DNA of 64,000 nt from Selenobaculum gibii (GCF_030273445.1 NZ_CP120678.1:2209501-2273500), one strand, 5' to 3'; numbered from the stretch's first letter, positions 27,796 through 39,167 are shown. Notes: a model not told the origin generated them from the letters alone. Program-made: numbers and translations.

Positions 27796-28753
27796 TTCCC
27801 TGTTTCCGATCCATTAAAACCGCAAGCAGGATAACAACACCTTTAGCAACCTGTTGATAAAAAGATGATACATTTAATAAGTTTAACCCATTATCTAAAA
27901 CTCCAATGATCAATGCACCAACCAAAGTGCCAACAATTGTGCCACGACCACCTGCAAGACTTGTCCCTCCTAATACAACCGCAGCAATCGCATCCATTTC
28001 GAACGCTGCCCCTGCCGTTGGTTGCGCGGAGTTTAACCGCGATGCCAAAATAATTCCACTAAGAGCAGCCAAAAGCCCCGCTATACTATAAACACCAATC
28101 AAATTTTTCCTTGTGTTAATTCCTGAAAGTCTTGCCGCCTCTTCATTACCACCAATCGCATAAATATAGCGACCAAATTTATTCTTCTTTAAAATCAACC
28201 AAGCAAGAATAAAGATTACTATCATGATAATCACGGGAATTGGCACACTGCCAACATAACCTCCACCAAGCGAACGGAACCCTTCACTAAATCCAGTAAT
28301 CGGTCGTCCATCTGTATATACAAGTGTATAGCCACGCACGATAGTCATCATGCCCATCGTGGCAATAAACGGTGGTATTTTTCCATAAGTAATGAATATC
28401 CCATTCATCATCCCAATAAATGTTCCAAGCAGTAAACCTGCCAACACAGCCATCGGAATGCTAAGTCCACCAACTAATAATCCCGCAGTTACACTACCGG
28501 CAAACGCAACGATAGAACCTACCGAAAGGTCAATCCCACCAGTTAAGATAACGAGCGTCATTCCCACTGCAATCACCGCATTAATGGATACTTGTCGAGT
28601 TACATTCAACAAATTGCTAACAGTAAGGAATTGCTCAGAAACAATAGATAGCACAATACATAAAATTATAAATCCTAATAAAGGACCTAATTTTCGCAAC
28701 ATATTTTTATAGCGATTTGATCCACTTGCCTTTTCTACATTTACCTGCATCAT
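27791..28753 (-). CDS. rbsC: Ribose ABC transporter permease
   Basis: Membrane permease of 320 aa with about eight to ten hydrophobic segments and the family signature GGIDLSVGSIVAFAGS near residue 72. AVVLGGTSLAGGRGTIVGTLVGALI toward the C-terminus is also typical. It starts 2 nt after the rbsA stop, indicating coupled expression. Confidence 0.93.
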   Translation of the reverse strand: MMQVNVEKASGSNRYKNMLRKLGPLLGFIILCIVLSIVSEQFLTVSNLLNVTRQVSINAVIAVGMTLVILTGGIDLSVGSIVAFAGSVTAGLLVGGLSIPMAVLAGLLLGTFIGMMNGIFITYGKIPPFIATMGMMTIVRGYTLVYTDGRPITGFSEGFRSLGGGYVGSVPIPVIIMIVIFILAWLILKKNKFGRYIYAIGGNEEAARLSGINTRKNLIGVYSIAGLLAALSGIILASRLNSAQPTAGAAFEMDAIAAVVLGGTSLAGGRGTIVGTLVGALIIGVLDNGLNLLNVSSFYQQVAKGVVILLAVLMDRKQGK

Positions 28754-28755
28754 TT

Positions 28756-30249
28756 TTAATTCCCCCCTGCAGCATATGCCATGATTTTTTCCTGCGTAGC
28801 CTCTTCACGCGCAAGTTCAGTGGCAACACGCCCTCTACACATGACCAAAATTCGATCACTCATCCCCAATACTTCTGGCAACTCAGAAGAAATCATCAAG
28901 ATTACAACACCACTCGCAGCTAGCATATTCATAATGTTGTAAATCTCTACTTTCGCGCCGATATCTACACCACGTGTTGGTTCATCCATAATTAAAACAC
29001 GTGGTTTCGTCGAAAGCCATTTTGCAATAACCACTTTTTGCTGATTGCCACCAGATAAGTTTCTTACAATCTGCGCTTCACTCGGCGTCTTGATTTTTAA
29101 ATCATCAATTTGCTTGTGAATTAACTCCATTCTTCGCTTGCCAGAGATAAAAGATCCCTTTGATAGTTCTCCTAAAACCGCCAAGGAAATATTATCACCG
29201 ACTGACATTGGAAGTACAAGTCCTTGATGCTTGCGATCTTCTGTAATCAATCCAATCCCCGCTTGAATCGCATCTTGGCAAGAACGTATCCTTTGCTCTG
29301 CTTTATCCACTGAAATCGTTCCTTTATCCAAGGGATCAATTCCAAAAATAGCACGTGCCAATTCTGTACGTCCTGCTCCCATCAAGCCTGCTACACCTAC
29401 GATTTCACCAGCTTTTACAGAAAAAGAAATATCCCTCAAAGAATCTCCCCTACATAATCCTTTTACGTTTAATACTTCATTACCAATATCCGTAATTTTG
29501 CGTGGATATCGTTCTGTCAATTCACGCCCAACCATTAACTTAATCAAGTCATCAAACTGTGTTTCTTTCGTTACAACAGTTCCTGCATACGCACCATCAC
29601 GCATGACAGTGATGCGATCACTAAGCGCAAACAACTCTTCCATACGATGTGAAATGTAAATAATTCCAACCCCTGACGCAGCAAGCTGCCGAACAATCTT
29701 AAAAAGATGTTCACTTTCTCTCTCTGTTAAAGCTGCTGTTGGTTCATCCATAATTAAAATTCGAGTTTCATAAGAAAGCGCTTTTGCGATTTCGACCATT
29801 TGCTGCATTCCTATACTCAAATCACTAATGATATCATCTGGTTGAATCTCTGTGCCTAAACGTTTAAGTATTTCAAAGGATTCTTTGCGCATCTTATCCT
29901 TATCTACAAAACCAAATAATTTTTGTGGTTCTCGCCCAAGAAAGATATTTTCCATCACAGTAAGTTCAGGTACAAGATTAAGTTCCTGATGAATAATTCC
30001 TATCCCCATCTTCTGTGCTTCACGCGGGCCATGAATTTCAACAGAATTTCCATCTATGAAAATTTCGCCTGCATCTTTTTTATATACTCCACTAAGCACT
30101 TTCATCAACGTCGATTTTCCTGCGCCATTTTCGCCTAATAACGCATGGATTTCACCCCTTTTAATTGAAAAATCTACTTGGTCAAGAGCTTTTACGCCGG
30201 GAAACGATTTGCAAATTCCTGTCATCTGTAATAAACATTTACTTTGCAT
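28756..30249 (-). CDS. rbsA: Ribose ABC transporter ATP-binding protein
   Basis: Double ATPase of 497 aa. The first nucleotide-binding domain has GENGAGKSTLMK and DEPTAALTERE. The second has a degenerate Walker A (GLMGAGRTE) but keeps LSGGNQQKV and DEPTRGVDIGAK, as usual for this family. It energises ribose uptake through RbsC. Confidence 0.95.
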   Translation of the reverse strand: MQSKCLLQMTGICKSFPGVKALDQVDFSIKRGEIHALLGENGAGKSTLMKVLSGVYKKDAGEIFIDGNSVEIHGPREAQKMGIGIIHQELNLVPELTVMENIFLGREPQKLFGFVDKDKMRKESFEILKRLGTEIQPDDIISDLSIGMQQMVEIAKALSYETRILIMDEPTAALTERESEHLFKIVRQLAASGVGIIYISHRMEELFALSDRITVMRDGAYAGTVVTKETQFDDLIKLMVGRELTERYPRKITDIGNEVLNVKGLCRGDSLRDISFSVKAGEIVGVAGLMGAGRTELARAIFGIDPLDKGTISVDKAEQRIRSCQDAIQAGIGLITEDRKHQGLVLPMSVGDNISLAVLGELSKGSFISGKRRMELIHKQIDDLKIKTPSEAQIVRNLSGGNQQKVVIAKWLSTKPRVLIMDEPTRGVDIGAKVEIYNIMNMLAASGVVILMISSELPEVLGMSDRILVMCRGRVATELAREEATQEKIMAYAAGGN

Positions 30250-30267
30250 AATTTTATCCTCCGCAGA

Positions 30268-30663
30268 CTAAAATACGACGCCAGACTTTAAGATGATATT
30301 TGCATATGGCGTAAATTCTCCCGTACGAATTACAGCAACTGCTTTTTGGCTCATCGCTTTTAACTCTTCATGCGATACGAGTTCAACTTCTACACCATCA
30401 AGTTCATTCAAGGTTTTCTTATATAACTCCGGGCTGACTTCTTGCATCTCACTTGCTACAACGACGCTTTGCAGTTTCAATTCACTTAATACTACACGTA
30501 AAGTTTGAATAAAACTTGGCACCCCTTGACAAAGCGCAAGATCAATTCTCCGTACCCCAGGCGGTATTGGCAGTCCTGCATCACCAAGCATCAGCATATC
30601 ATAATGTCCCATTTTCGCTATGACTTCACTAATAGGGCCATTTATTACTCCAATTTTTTTCAT
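30268..30663 (-). CDS. rbsD: D-ribose pyranase
   Basis: Converts beta-D-ribopyranose to the furanose form used by ribokinase. It is 131 aa, starting MKKIGVINGPISEVIAKMGH; the catalytic His is in KMGHYDML and the conserved tail is GEFTPYANIILKSGVVF. The start is ATG 30663; a longer in-frame reading only runs into rbsK in another frame. It lies 2 nt after rbsK. Confidence 0.93.
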   Translation of the reverse strand: MKKIGVINGPISEVIAKMGHYDMLMLGDAGLPIPPGVRRIDLALCQGVPSFIQTLRVVLSELKLQSVVVASEMQEVSPELYKKTLNELDGVEVELVSHEELKAMSQKAVAVIRTGEFTPYANIILKSGVVF

Positions 30664-30665
30664 CT

Positions 30666-31604
30666 TTACATCCCCTTCTTCTGCGCTGCAAATGCTTCTA
30701 CTTCTTGCCGTGTAGGCAGTGAAGACTGGGCACCATGACGAGTTACTGCAATCGCTGCTGTCTGCGCCGCAAAGCGAAGTGCATCTTGCATAGATTTTCC
30801 CTCGGCTAACGCCACTGCAATGGCCGCCGTATAGGAGTCTCCAGCAGCAGTCGTATCTATCGCTTGCACTTTGTAAGCCAGAGAATCTTCTTGTCCCTCT
30901 GCATGTACCCATACAGCACCAGCTTCGCCAAGCGTAATCACCACTTCTTTTATCCCATTTTCCCGTAACTTTTGCGCTGCTATAATTGCCTCTTGCTTGG
31001 TGCCAATAGGAGTTTTTGCAAGTGCTGCTGCTTCGCTTTCATTTGGTGTTAATAAATCAATTTTTGGATAAAGGGTAGGCGAAATTTCACGCATTGGTGC
31101 CGGATTTAAAATGACCATCCAGCCTAATTCTTTGGCTTTATGAATTGCATATTCCACTGTCGCTTTCGGTATTTCATGTTGCAAAAGTAAAATTCCCGGA
31201 TTAGTAAATGCGTGTAAGGAACGATCGACATCTGCCGCATCACAACAACCATTTGCCCCAGCAACCACTACAATCGTATTCGCACCAGTCTCATTTACGG
31301 TAATCAAAGCTGTTCCCGTTGCAGTATCTACAGTTCGTACAAATTTTGTAGCAATACCATTCGATTCTAGTTCAGAAATTAAGGCTTTACCAAATCCATC
31401 TTTTCCAACACAGCCCGCCATGTAAACTTCAGCACCTAATTTGCCTGCTGCTGCTGCTTGATTCGCTCCTTTTCCCCCAGGAAAAGTAGCAAAACTTTGA
31501 CCAAAAACGGTTTCGCCTTCTTTCGGCAATTGCGTTGCCGTTGCAACCAAATCCATATTCAGACTTCCTATGACTAAAATTGGTTTTGCTTTCCCTCGCT
31601 CCAC
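30666..31604 (-). CDS. rbsK: Ribokinase
   Basis: PfkB-family kinase phosphorylating ribose to ribose 5-phosphate, about 312 aa. VIGSLNMDLV opens the fold, GGKGANQAAAAGKLG is the substrate motif, and DTTAAGDSYTAAIAVAL has the catalytic Asp and anion hole. The start is probably GTG 31604, 8 nt after AAGGAG; the GTG at 31613 overlaps that site and the rbsR stop. Confidence 0.93.
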   Translation of the reverse strand: MERGKAKPILVIGSLNMDLVATATQLPKEGETVFGQSFATFPGGKGANQAAAAGKLGAEVYMAGCVGKDGFGKALISELESNGIATKFVRTVDTATGTALITVNETGANTIVVVAGANGCCDAADVDRSLHAFTNPGILLLQHEIPKATVEYAIHKAKELGWMVILNPAPMREISPTLYPKIDLLTPNESEAAALAKTPIGTKQEAIIAAQKLRENGIKEVVITLGEAGAVWVHAEGQEDSLAYKVQAIDTTAAGDSYTAAIAVALAEGKSMQDALRFAAQTAAIAVTRHGAQSSLPTRQEVEAFAAQKKGM

Positions 31605-31609
31605 TCTTC

Positions 31610-32662
31610 TCACTCCTTACTTTTTTTCATCGTTGAATCACGAATAATCAACTGTGGTAAAAAGCGCATTTCTAAAACTTTAGGCTCAGTTTTTTCCCTA
31701 AGGTTAAGCAATAAATTTACCGCAGCCTGTCCTATTTCTGCTACTGGCTGACAAAGTGTAGTCAGTGAAGGATTATACCCTTTCGCCATCCATATATCAT
31801 CAAATCCAACGACTTGTATGTCTTGTGGTGTATTCATTCCATGACTTTGCAAGCAAGCAATTGCCCCAAATGCCATAACGTCATTTCCCGCAAAGATTGC
31901 ATCAAACTCAACTTTCTCTTTTAATAAAGCTTCGGTTCCTTTATAACCGCCATCAAAAGTAAATGGCTGTGACTGGATAAGCTTTCGATTTATTTCTATA
32001 TTTTTATCGTTTAACGCTTCGCAATAGCCATTGAATCTTTCTTCTGCTGACGAAAGCGATCTTCTGCCAATAAACGCAATCTTTTGGCATCCACAAGCAA
32101 GTAAATATTCTACCGCCAGTCGCCCACCATGTGCATTGTCTAAAAAAACGGCAGGCAGTTTTTTCCCTTTTACTCTTCTATCCAACAGAACAATTGGCAT
32201 CTGTAACGATTCTGCCAGCTCCACACTCTTATTACTTTGCTGTCCACCAATCAAAAGTATTCCATCGACACGTTTCCCATGCAAAAATCTGATATACCTC
32301 ATTTCCTGCTCCACATCACCATCAGAGTTACAAAGCAAAACTGCATGATCCGATGCATGAGCAGTGTCCTCAATACTACGCACAAGTGCAGGAAAAAAAG
32401 GATTTTGAATATCTGGAATAATCAAACCGATGCTAAATGAATTCTTTCCTTTTAATGTTCGAGCAGCATCATTCGTTGAGTAGCCTAACGTTTCAATCGC
32501 CTCGCGTACTCGAGCTTCTAATGTTTCCGATACCCCTGCTGTATGATTCAAAATTCTTGATACCGTCGCGATTGATACGCCAGCAGTTTTTGCAACATCT
32601 TTAATCGTAACAAAAGTACGATTCCCCAATTTTCCTGAATTCATTACATCCCGCCTCATCAA
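31610..32662 (-). CDS. rbsR: LacI-family ribose operon repressor
   Basis: LacI/GalR regulator of up to 350 aa. HTH: VTIKDVAKTAGVSIATVSRILN. The effector domain starts SIGLIIPDIQNPFFPALV. It is the first gene of rbsRKDACB, and a LacI-type operator lies in the promoter just upstream, so autorepression relieved by ribose is likely. The exact start is uncertain: ATG 32644 (MNSGK) or the ATGs at 32659-32662. Confidence 0.9.
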   Translation of the reverse strand: MMRRDVMNSGKLGNRTFVTIKDVAKTAGVSIATVSRILNHTAGVSETLEARVREAIETLGYSTNDAARTLKGKNSFSIGLIIPDIQNPFFPALVRSIEDTAHASDHAVLLCNSDGDVEQEMRYIRFLHGKRVDGILLIGGQQSNKSVELAESLQMPIVLLDRRVKGKKLPAVFLDNAHGGRLAVEYLLACGCQKIAFIGRRSLSSAEERFNGYCEALNDKNIEINRKLIQSQPFTFDGGYKGTEALLKEKVEFDAIFAGNDVMAFGAIACLQSHGMNTPQDIQVVGFDDIWMAKGYNPSLTTLCQPVAEIGQAAVNLLLNLREKTEPKVLEMRFLPQLIIRDSTMKKSKE

Positions 32663-32711
32663 AACCTTAATTTATATAAAATCCAAATAAATTCTTCCAT
32701 ATAATAACCAA

Positions 32712-32740
32712 ATTATTACTTGAAAACGTTTACATTGCAA
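32712..32740 (-). promoter_or_regulatory. Predicted rbs operon promoter
   Basis: Minus-strand TTGCAA, 17 nt and AATAAT. The whole spacer is occupied by the LacI-type operator. Confidence 0.5.
32721..32734. promoter_or_regulatory. RbsR/CcpA-type operator
   Basis: TGAAAACGTTTACA matches the LacI-family/cre consensus TGWAANCGNTNWCA on both strands. Placed between -35 and -10, it would block RNA polymerase when bound by RbsR, or by CcpA if present. Confidence 0.75.
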
Positions 32741-32815
32741 TCATACCATATTTTATCAAGAAAAACACTGATTTTTTTAAATTTTCAAAATATTTTTTCA
32801 TTTAATTAAAATAAT

Positions 32816-32862
32816 AAAAAAGCTTCAGTAAAAGAATTCTATCTTTCACTGAAGCTTTTTGT
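32816..32862. terminator. Terminator of uvrBA
   Basis: AAAGCTTCAGT and ACTGAAGCTTT enclose a second CTTT/AAAG pairing, with T-runs, 60 nt below the uvrA stop. Confidence 0.8.
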
Positions 32863-32924
32863 TCTTACCTAAAGAATTTTAATAGATAACTCCTTCTTAT
32901 AGAAGAGGAGAGTCTTAACGTGGG

Positions 32925-35777
32925 TCAGTTATCGGAAAAAGCTTTTGCTGCTTCAACCTTTTCTTCTAGCAACGGTTTTAAAAATTTTCCCGTATACGAG
33001 TTAGGTTCAGCAGCAATTTCTTCTGGTGTTCCTTTAGCGATAATTGTTCCACCTCTAAAACCGCCCTCTGGTCCTAAATCTATGACATAATCTGCTGTCT
33101 TAATCACATCGAGATTATGTTCAATGACGACGACAGTATCTCCAGATTCAAGCAATCTTTTTAATACCTCAAGCAACTTATGGATATCCGCTGTATGGAG
33201 TCCTGTTGTTGGTTCATCGAGGATATAAAGAGTTTTTCCCGTACTGCGGCGTGCAAGTTCTGTTGCCAGTTTGACGCGCTGAGCTTCTCCGCCCGAAAGA
33301 GTTGTTGCAGGTTGTCCCAATTTAATATAACCAAGCCCGACGTCCTGCAAAATTTGCAATTTACGTTCTAGTTTCGGGATGTTTCGGAAAAATTCCAGCG
33401 CTTCGTCGACTACCATATCAAGAACATCAGCAATCGTTTTCCCTTTATATCTTATTTCTAATGTTTCACGATTATAGCGCGCGCCTTTGCAGACTTCACA
33501 CGGCACATAAACATCCGGCAAAAAGTGCATTTCAATTTTAATAATACCATCGCCGCGACAGGCTTCACAACGTCCGCCCTTTACATTAAAGCTAAACCGC
33601 CCCGGTTTATATCCACGCATTTTCGCTTCATTCGTCTGACTGAACACATCGCGAATCGTATCAAACAATCCAGTATACGTCGCTGGATTTGAACGCGGCG
33701 TACGACCAATCGGTGATTGGTCAATATCAATGATTTTATCAATATACTCAAAGCCACGAATCTCTTTATGCTCACCGGCTTTGCCTTTGCCTGTATACAG
33801 TTTACTTGCCAGCCCTTTATATAAAATTTCATTGACTAAAGTACTTTTACCAGATCCTGATACACCAGTAACCGCCGTAAATAATCCAAGGGGAAACTTC
33901 ACCGAAATATTTTTCAAATTATTTTCTTTTGCACCAATGACTTCAAGCCATTTTCCATTTGGACTTTTGCGTTCTTTCGGTACAGGGATATACTTTTTAC
34001 GGCTCAAATACTGTCCAGTAATGGAGTTCTCGTTCGCTTTAATTTCTTCAACTGTACCTTGCGCTACCACGTAGCCACCACCAGCACCGGCAACCGGGCC
34101 GATATCAATGATATGATCTGCCGCGTACATTGTATCTTCATCATGTTCAACAACAATTAACGTATTGCCAACATCACGCAGATGTTTAAGTGTTGCCAGC
34201 AAGCGATTGTTATCGCGTTGGTGGAGTCCAATACTGGGTTCATCGAGAATATAAAGCACGCCGACTAGCCCCGAGCCAATCTGCGTAGCTAAACGAATCC
34301 GCTGTGCTTCTCCCCCCGAAAGCGTACCTGCCGCGCGATCAAGCGTAAGATAATCTAGTCCAACATCCAGCAAAAAACCTAATCTGGCATTGATTTCTTT
34401 TAAAATCTGCTGGGCAATCTTCTTTTCCCGTTCCGTTAGCTCTAGCTGCGCATAAAATTCTTTACATTCAGCAATAGTAAAGCAGGTTACTTCATAAATA
34501 CTTTTTCCGCCCACTTTAACTGCCAAAGTCTCAGGTTTTAATCTTGCGCCTTTACAAACTGGACACTTCTTACTGCTCATATACTTTTCATACTCTTCGC
34601 GATACGTATCAGAAGTACATTCACTATAGCGGCGATTTAGCATCGGCAGAACACCTTCAAATGGGGAATGATACTGCTTGACTTCACCATACATATTTTC
34701 ATATTCATAATCAAACTTTTCTTCGCCTGACCCATACAGTAAAAGGTCCTTTAAAGAATCATTTAATTCATTCCAAGTATTCTCAATCGTATAGCCGTAC
34801 TTTTTCACTACGGCATCAATTTGGCACATCGCATAGGAATTGATATTTTTCGATAATGGCGCAAATAACCCCTCTTCAATCCTAAGGTTTAAATCAGGCA
34901 TAACCAAGTCCATATCAAATTCCATATTTTCGCCCAGTCCACTACAGGCTGGACAAGCACCAAATGGATTATTAAATGAAAACATCCGCGGTGCAAGTTC
35001 AGGAAGGCTGATTCCACAATCGATACAAGCGAAGTTTTCACTAAACATCAGCTCTTCACCATCAATAATCTGAATAAGTACGACACCTTCCCCAAGTTGT
35101 AAGGAAGTTTCGAGTGAATCCGCCAAACGCTGATTGATTCCTTCACGTACAACAAGACGATCAACAACCACTTCAATCGTATGTTTTTTCGTTTTCACCA
35201 ACTTGATTTCTTCATTAACGTCTTGGATTTCTCCATCAATCCTCACTCGCACATAACCATCTTTGCGAATTTGCCCAAGAATTTTCTGATGTTCGCCTTT
35301 TTTTCCGCGCACCACCTGCGCCATTACCATAAACTTCGTACCTTCCGGTAATGCTAAAATCTGATCTACCATTTGCTCTACCGTTTGCTGCGCAATTGGT
35401 TTTCCACATTTTGGGCAGTGTGGTCTGCCTGCTCTGGCAAACATTAAACGCAGATAATCATAAATTTCCGTTACCGTACCAACGGTCGAACGCGGATTGC
35501 GACTCGTCGTCTTTTGGTCAATAGAAATCGCTGGCGATAATCCCTCGATATAATCTACATCAGGCTTATCCATCTGCCCTAAAAACTGACGTGCATAAGC
35601 GGATAAGGACTCTACATAACGACGTTGCCCTTCGGCATAAATCGTATCAAATGCCAAAGAAGATTTTCCTGATCCACTAAGTCCCGTTACAACAACGAGT
35701 TCATCACGCGGTATTTCTATATCAATATTTTTTAAATTATGTTCCCTTGCCCCTTTTACAACAATTTTATCTTTCAC
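32925..35777 (-). CDS. uvrA: Excinuclease ABC subunit A
   Basis: Damage-recognition ATPase of nucleotide excision repair, about 950 aa. Two ABC ATPase modules: Walker [15 protein letters not shown] and [12 protein letters not shown], each with LSGGEAQR. Zinc modules are [14 protein letters not shown] and CEACRGDG...CEVCKG. The likely start is GTG 35777 ([18 protein letters not shown]), the usual family start; ATG 35798 overlaps the GGAGG site. It follows uvrB in the same transcript. Confidence 0.96.
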   Translation of the reverse strand: MKDKIVVKGAREHNLKNIDIEIPRDELVVVTGLSGSGKSSLAFDTIYAEGQRRYVESLSAYARQFLGQMDKPDVDYIEGLSPAISIDQKTTSRNPRSTVGTVTEIYDYLRLMFARAGRPHCPKCGKPIAQQTVEQMVDQILALPEGTKFMVMAQVVRGKKGEHQKILGQIRKDGYVRVRIDGEIQDVNEEIKLVKTKKHTIEVVVDRLVVREGINQRLADSLETSLQLGEGVVLIQIIDGEELMFSENFACIDCGISLPELAPRMFSFNNPFGACPACSGLGENMEFDMDLVMPDLNLRIEEGLFAPLSKNINSYAMCQIDAVVKKYGYTIENTWNELNDSLKDLLLYGSGEEKFDYEYENMYGEVKQYHSPFEGVLPMLNRRYSECTSDTYREEYEKYMSSKKCPVCKGARLKPETLAVKVGGKSIYEVTCFTIAECKEFYAQLELTEREKKIAQQILKEINARLGFLLDVGLDYLTLDRAAGTLSGGEAQRIRLATQIGSGLVGVLYILDEPSIGLHQRDNNRLLATLKHLRDVGNTLIVVEHDEDTMYAADHIIDIGPVAGAGGGYVVAQGTVEEIKANENSITGQYLSRKKYIPVPKERKSPNGKWLEVIGAKENNLKNISVKFPLGLFTAVTGVSGSGKSTLVNEILYKGLASKLYTGKGKAGEHKEIRGFEYIDKIIDIDQSPIGRTPRSNPATYTGLFDTIRDVFSQTNEAKMRGYKPGRFSFNVKGGRCEACRGDGIIKIEMHFLPDVYVPCEVCKGARYNRETLEIRYKGKTIADVLDMVVDEALEFFRNIPKLERKLQILQDVGLGYIKLGQPATTLSGGEAQRVKLATELARRSTGKTLYILDEPTTGLHTADIHKLLEVLKRLLESGDTVVVIEHNLDVIKTADYVIDLGPEGGFRGGTIIAKGTPEEIAAEPNSYTGKFLKPLLEEKVEAAKAFSDN

Positions 35778-35807
35778 TACTTTATCCCTTTCCTCCATCT
35801 ATTTCTT

Positions 35808-37862
35808 TTAATTTTTCTGACGCTTCTTAGCATTTGATTTCTTTGCAGGCAAACTTCCTTTTAATTCTACAATCATATCACGCAGTTTTGCTGCCCGTTC
35901 AAATTCAAGTTTTCTAGAGGCTTCGCGCATTTCATTTTCAAGAGATATCAATAATTCATTTTTTTCCTGTGACGACATCTTCATCCCTTTACTTGTTTTA
36001 TACTCAGCCTTCTCTTCGGCAACTTTCGTCGTTTCAATTAAATCTTTTATCCGCTTTTTCACCGTTTGCGGCGTAATTCCATGTTCTGTATTATAAACCT
36101 CTTGTATCTGACGACGCCTTTGCGTTTCATCAATTGCACGTTTCATCGAGTCAGTTTTGCGATCCGCATACATGATTACCTTCCCACTCGCATTACGTGC
36201 TGCCCTACCAATCGTTTGAATAAGCGACGTATCAGAACGCAAAAAACCTTCCTTATCCGCATCAAGAATCGCTACTAACGATACTTCTGGCATATCAAGG
36301 CCTTCTCTTAATAAGTTAATCCCCACAAGCACATCAAAAACACCCGCACGCAAATCGCGGATAATTTCTGCCCGTTCCATTGTCACAATATCTGAATGAA
36401 GATAACGAACTTTTATCCCCATTTCTTTTAAATACTCCGTTAAATTCTCCGCCATTTTTTTCGTCAATGTAGTAACAAGTGTACGCTCTTTTAAGGCGAT
36501 ACGCTTTTTAATTTCTGTTAATAAATCATCCATCTGACCTTTAAGTGGACGAACTTCAATCTCTGGATCAAGAAGTCCCGTTGGACGAATAATCTGCTGT
36601 ACTACCTGGTTTGCCTCTTCTAATTCAAATTTAGCCGGTGTTGCTGATACATAAACAATTTGATTAATACAATCACAAAATTCTTCAAAGCGAAACGGGC
36701 GATTATCATAAGCAGATGGCAGACGAAATCCATTTTCCACCAACGAATCTTTACGCGATCGATCGCCTGCATACATCGCACGAATCTGCGGCAAAGTAAC
36801 GTGTGACTCATCAATCACAATTAGAAAATCCTCGGGGAAATAATTAACTAATGTAAATGGAGCTTCCCCCGTCTGACGTTTCGTCAAATGTTTTGAATAA
36901 TTTTCAATGCCAGAGCAATATCCCATCTCTTGCATCATCTCAATATCATAGCGCGTGCGCTGTTCTAAGCGTTGTGCTTCCAGCAATTTGTTATTTGCTT
37001 TAAAGTAAGCCAACCGTTCTTCTAACTCTGCCTCAATATCTTGAATTGCACGCTGCATATTTTCTCTCGATGTAACATAGTGAGAAGCCGGATATACACT
37101 AATATGCTTGCGTTCTCCTAAAATTTCTCCCGTCAATACATCCACTTCTAAAATCCGATCAATTTCATCTCCAAACAATTCCACGCGTATCGCCCGTTCA
37201 TTGTAACCAGCAGGAAAAATTTCAATAACGTCTCCACGCACACGAAATTTACCGCGAATAAAATTGATATCGTTACGTTCATATTGAATACTAACCAACT
37301 TACGCAAAATCGAATCACGGTCATACGTCTGCCCCTGGCGAAGCGATAAAACTAAATCGTGATATTCGTCCGGGGAACCTAAACCATAAATACATGACAC
37401 ACTAGCAACAATAATTACATCACGTCGTTCAAATAACGAACATGTCGCTGAGTGTCGTAATTTATCAATCTCATCGTTAATCGATGCATCTTTTTCGATA
37501 TAAGTATCTGTATGCGCAATATACGCTTCCGGTTGGTAATAGTCATAATAACTAACAAAATACTCTACCGCATTATTCGGAAAAAATTCTTTAAACTCGC
37601 TGGCAAGCTGCGCAGCCAGCGTTTTATTATGTGCAATCACCAACGTCGGTTTTTGTACGCGTTCAATCGTTTTTGCAATCGTAAAAGTCTTTCCTGTTCC
37701 CGTTGCGCCTAATAATACCTGTGCAATTTGTCCATTTTCAATGCCCCCTACCAGCATATCAATTGCCTGCGGTTGATCTCCTGTCGGCTCAAAAGGTGCT
37801 ACAACTTTAAAAGGCGTGCCGCCGTCCTGATGCACTGTATTTAAATGAGGTACTTTTGCCAT
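35808..37862 (-). CDS. uvrB: Excinuclease ABC subunit B
   Basis: Helicase-like damage verification subunit, 684 aa. Walker A is [12 protein letters not shown], the beta-hairpin region reads [11 protein letters not shown], the DEAD-like box is IDESHVT, and the C-terminal UVR motif ([23 protein letters not shown]) contacts UvrC. AGGTG lies before the ATG. Predicted SOS-type promoter upstream. Confidence 0.96.
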   Translation of the reverse strand: MAKVPHLNTVHQDGGTPFKVVAPFEPTGDQPQAIDMLVGGIENGQIAQVLLGATGTGKTFTIAKTIERVQKPTLVIAHNKTLAAQLASEFKEFFPNNAVEYFVSYYDYYQPEAYIAHTDTYIEKDASINDEIDKLRHSATCSLFERRDVIIVASVSCIYGLGSPDEYHDLVLSLRQGQTYDRDSILRKLVSIQYERNDINFIRGKFRVRGDVIEIFPAGYNERAIRVELFGDEIDRILEVDVLTGEILGERKHISVYPASHYVTSRENMQRAIQDIEAELEERLAYFKANNKLLEAQRLEQRTRYDIEMMQEMGYCSGIENYSKHLTKRQTGEAPFTLVNYFPEDFLIVIDESHVTLPQIRAMYAGDRSRKDSLVENGFRLPSAYDNRPFRFEEFCDCINQIVYVSATPAKFELEEANQVVQQIIRPTGLLDPEIEVRPLKGQMDDLLTEIKKRIALKERTLVTTLTKKMAENLTEYLKEMGIKVRYLHSDIVTMERAEIIRDLRAGVFDVLVGINLLREGLDMPEVSLVAILDADKEGFLRSDTSLIQTIGRAARNASGKVIMYADRKTDSMKRAIDETQRRRQIQEVYNTEHGITPQTVKKRIKDLIETTKVAEEKAEYKTSKGMKMSSQEKNELLISLENEMREASRKLEFERAAKLRDMIVELKGSLPAKKSNAKKRQKN

Positions 37863-37909
37863 GAAAACACCTACTTTGTCTATTCTAATTAATATTAATT
37901 ATCCGTTAT

Positions 37910-37937
37910 ATTATAACACAAAACATATGTACGGCAA
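37910..37937 (-). promoter_or_regulatory. Predicted uvrBA promoter
   Basis: Minus-strand TTGCCG, 16 nt and a perfect TATAAT, about 50 nt upstream of uvrB. Confidence 0.65.
37920..37933. promoter_or_regulatory. LexA-like SOS box in the uvrBA promoter
   Basis: Minus-strand CGTACATATGTTTT resembles the Firmicute LexA box CGAACRNRYGTTYG, with a few mismatches and a palindromic ACATATGT core. It lies in the spacer between -35 and -10, where LexA binding would repress. Confidence 0.5.
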
Positions 37938-37977
37938 ATAGAAATTACCTTATTTTCCCCAATAAAGCAGGACTTCA

Positions 37978-38014
37978 TGCAAAAATGGTAGCTGCTTTAT
38001 CGCAGCTACCATTT
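37978..38014 (-). terminator. Terminator of ctpA
   Basis: AAATGGTAGCTGC and GCAGCTACCATTT form a perfect stem followed by TTTTTGC on the minus strand. It touches the ctpA stop codon. Confidence 0.85.
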
Positions 38015-39143
38015 ATTTTCCTTGCAATACTTCAATTGCTTTTTCTAACTGATTATCTTTTTCTTTATCTAATTCTATCGTTATATCCGGTTCTATACCG
38101 ATTCCATCAATACAGCGATCATTTGGCGTATAATATTTGGCAATCGTAAGTTTCATTCCGTCTTTATTTGCCATTGGAATAACCGCCTGCACAGACCCTT
38201 TTCCATACGTCTTCGTACCAATTAACGTACCAACGCCAGTATCTTGAATAGCACCAGCTACAATTTCAGATGCACTTGCACTTCCTCCATTGACTAATAC
38301 AACAAGCGGATATTTTGCTTCCGGCAAACTAGAACGAAAAACCTCTTGATTACCAGCACGGTCACGCGTTGAAACGATTACACCTTCCGGGACAAATTTT
38401 TCAGCAATCTTTGTACATACTGTTAAAATTCCTCCTGGATTATCACGCAAATCCAGAATAACTTTCTTCATACCTTTTTCTTCTAGTTCATGATAAATCT
38501 TATTAAATTCTGTCGCCGTATGCTCGTTAAAAGAAGCGATGCGAATATACCCAATATCTTCACGCTTCATTGAACCTGCAACAGATATTGTTTCAATATT
38601 TGAGCGAGTCAAAATATAATCAATATCTGCATTATCACGACGAATAGTCAACACAACTTGCGTTCCAATTTCACCACGAATTTTTGCGGCAACTTCTTCA
38701 AACGGTAACACTCGTGTATCTTGGCCATCAACTGAAATAATCTGATCTCCACTTTTAATTCCCGCAAGTTCACTCGGCGAGCCTTCAATCGGTGCAATTA
38801 CCATAGGGATCTTATCTTCCCGCATTCCCATAACAACACCAACACCACCAAAAGATCCATCTGTATGTTCTAACAATAATTTATACATCTGTTCATCCAG
38901 GTAAACTGAATGTGGATCGTCTAGTGAATTCACCATTCCCTTAAGCGCGCCAGTAATTAACTTTTCATTATCTACTTCATTCACATATTGCGTTTGAATG
39001 AATCTGAGTGCATTCACAAATCGAAACACTTGCAAAGAATTCGTATTTCCAAGTCCCAATAAATAATAAAGCCCTGCAATCGTACTGAAGCAAGTCAGCA
39101 AAATTAATACAATTGCCCCCAAAAACAAATACCGCTTTTTCAC
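38013..39143 (-). CDS. ctpA: C-terminal processing peptidase (S41 family)
   Basis: Exported serine protease of 376 aa with an N-terminal membrane anchor (residues ~6-28), a PDZ domain (~90-175, GGVGVVMGMREDKIPMVIAP), and the S41 catalytic core with the Ser in GGSASASEIVAGA and the Lys in YGKGSVQAV. In other bacteria such proteases trim or degrade cell-wall hydrolases and their activators. Here it directly follows an M23 factor and ftsEX, which supports that role. Start is GTG 39143, after GAGGTGG. Confidence 0.92.
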   Translation of the reverse strand: MKKRYLFLGAIVLILLTCFSTIAGLYYLLGLGNTNSLQVFRFVNALRFIQTQYVNEVDNEKLITGALKGMVNSLDDPHSVYLDEQMYKLLLEHTDGSFGGVGVVMGMREDKIPMVIAPIEGSPSELAGIKSGDQIISVDGQDTRVLPFEEVAAKIRGEIGTQVVLTIRRDNADIDYILTRSNIETISVAGSMKREDIGYIRIASFNEHTATEFNKIYHELEEKGMKKVILDLRDNPGGILTVCTKIAEKFVPEGVIVSTRDRAGNQEVFRSSLPEAKYPLVVLVNGGSASASEIVAGAIQDTGVGTLIGTKTYGKGSVQAVIPMANKDGMKLTIAKYYTPNDRCIDGIGIEPDITIELDKEKDNQLEKAIEVLQGK

Positions 39144-39167
39144 ATTTCCACCTCTATTCTCTTCAAA

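Noticed and set aside
30664-30912. Long N-terminal extension of RbsD
   Set aside because: It is the rbsK sequence read in another frame, low in complexity and rich in Cys and Ser; RbsD has its normal 131 aa from 30663.
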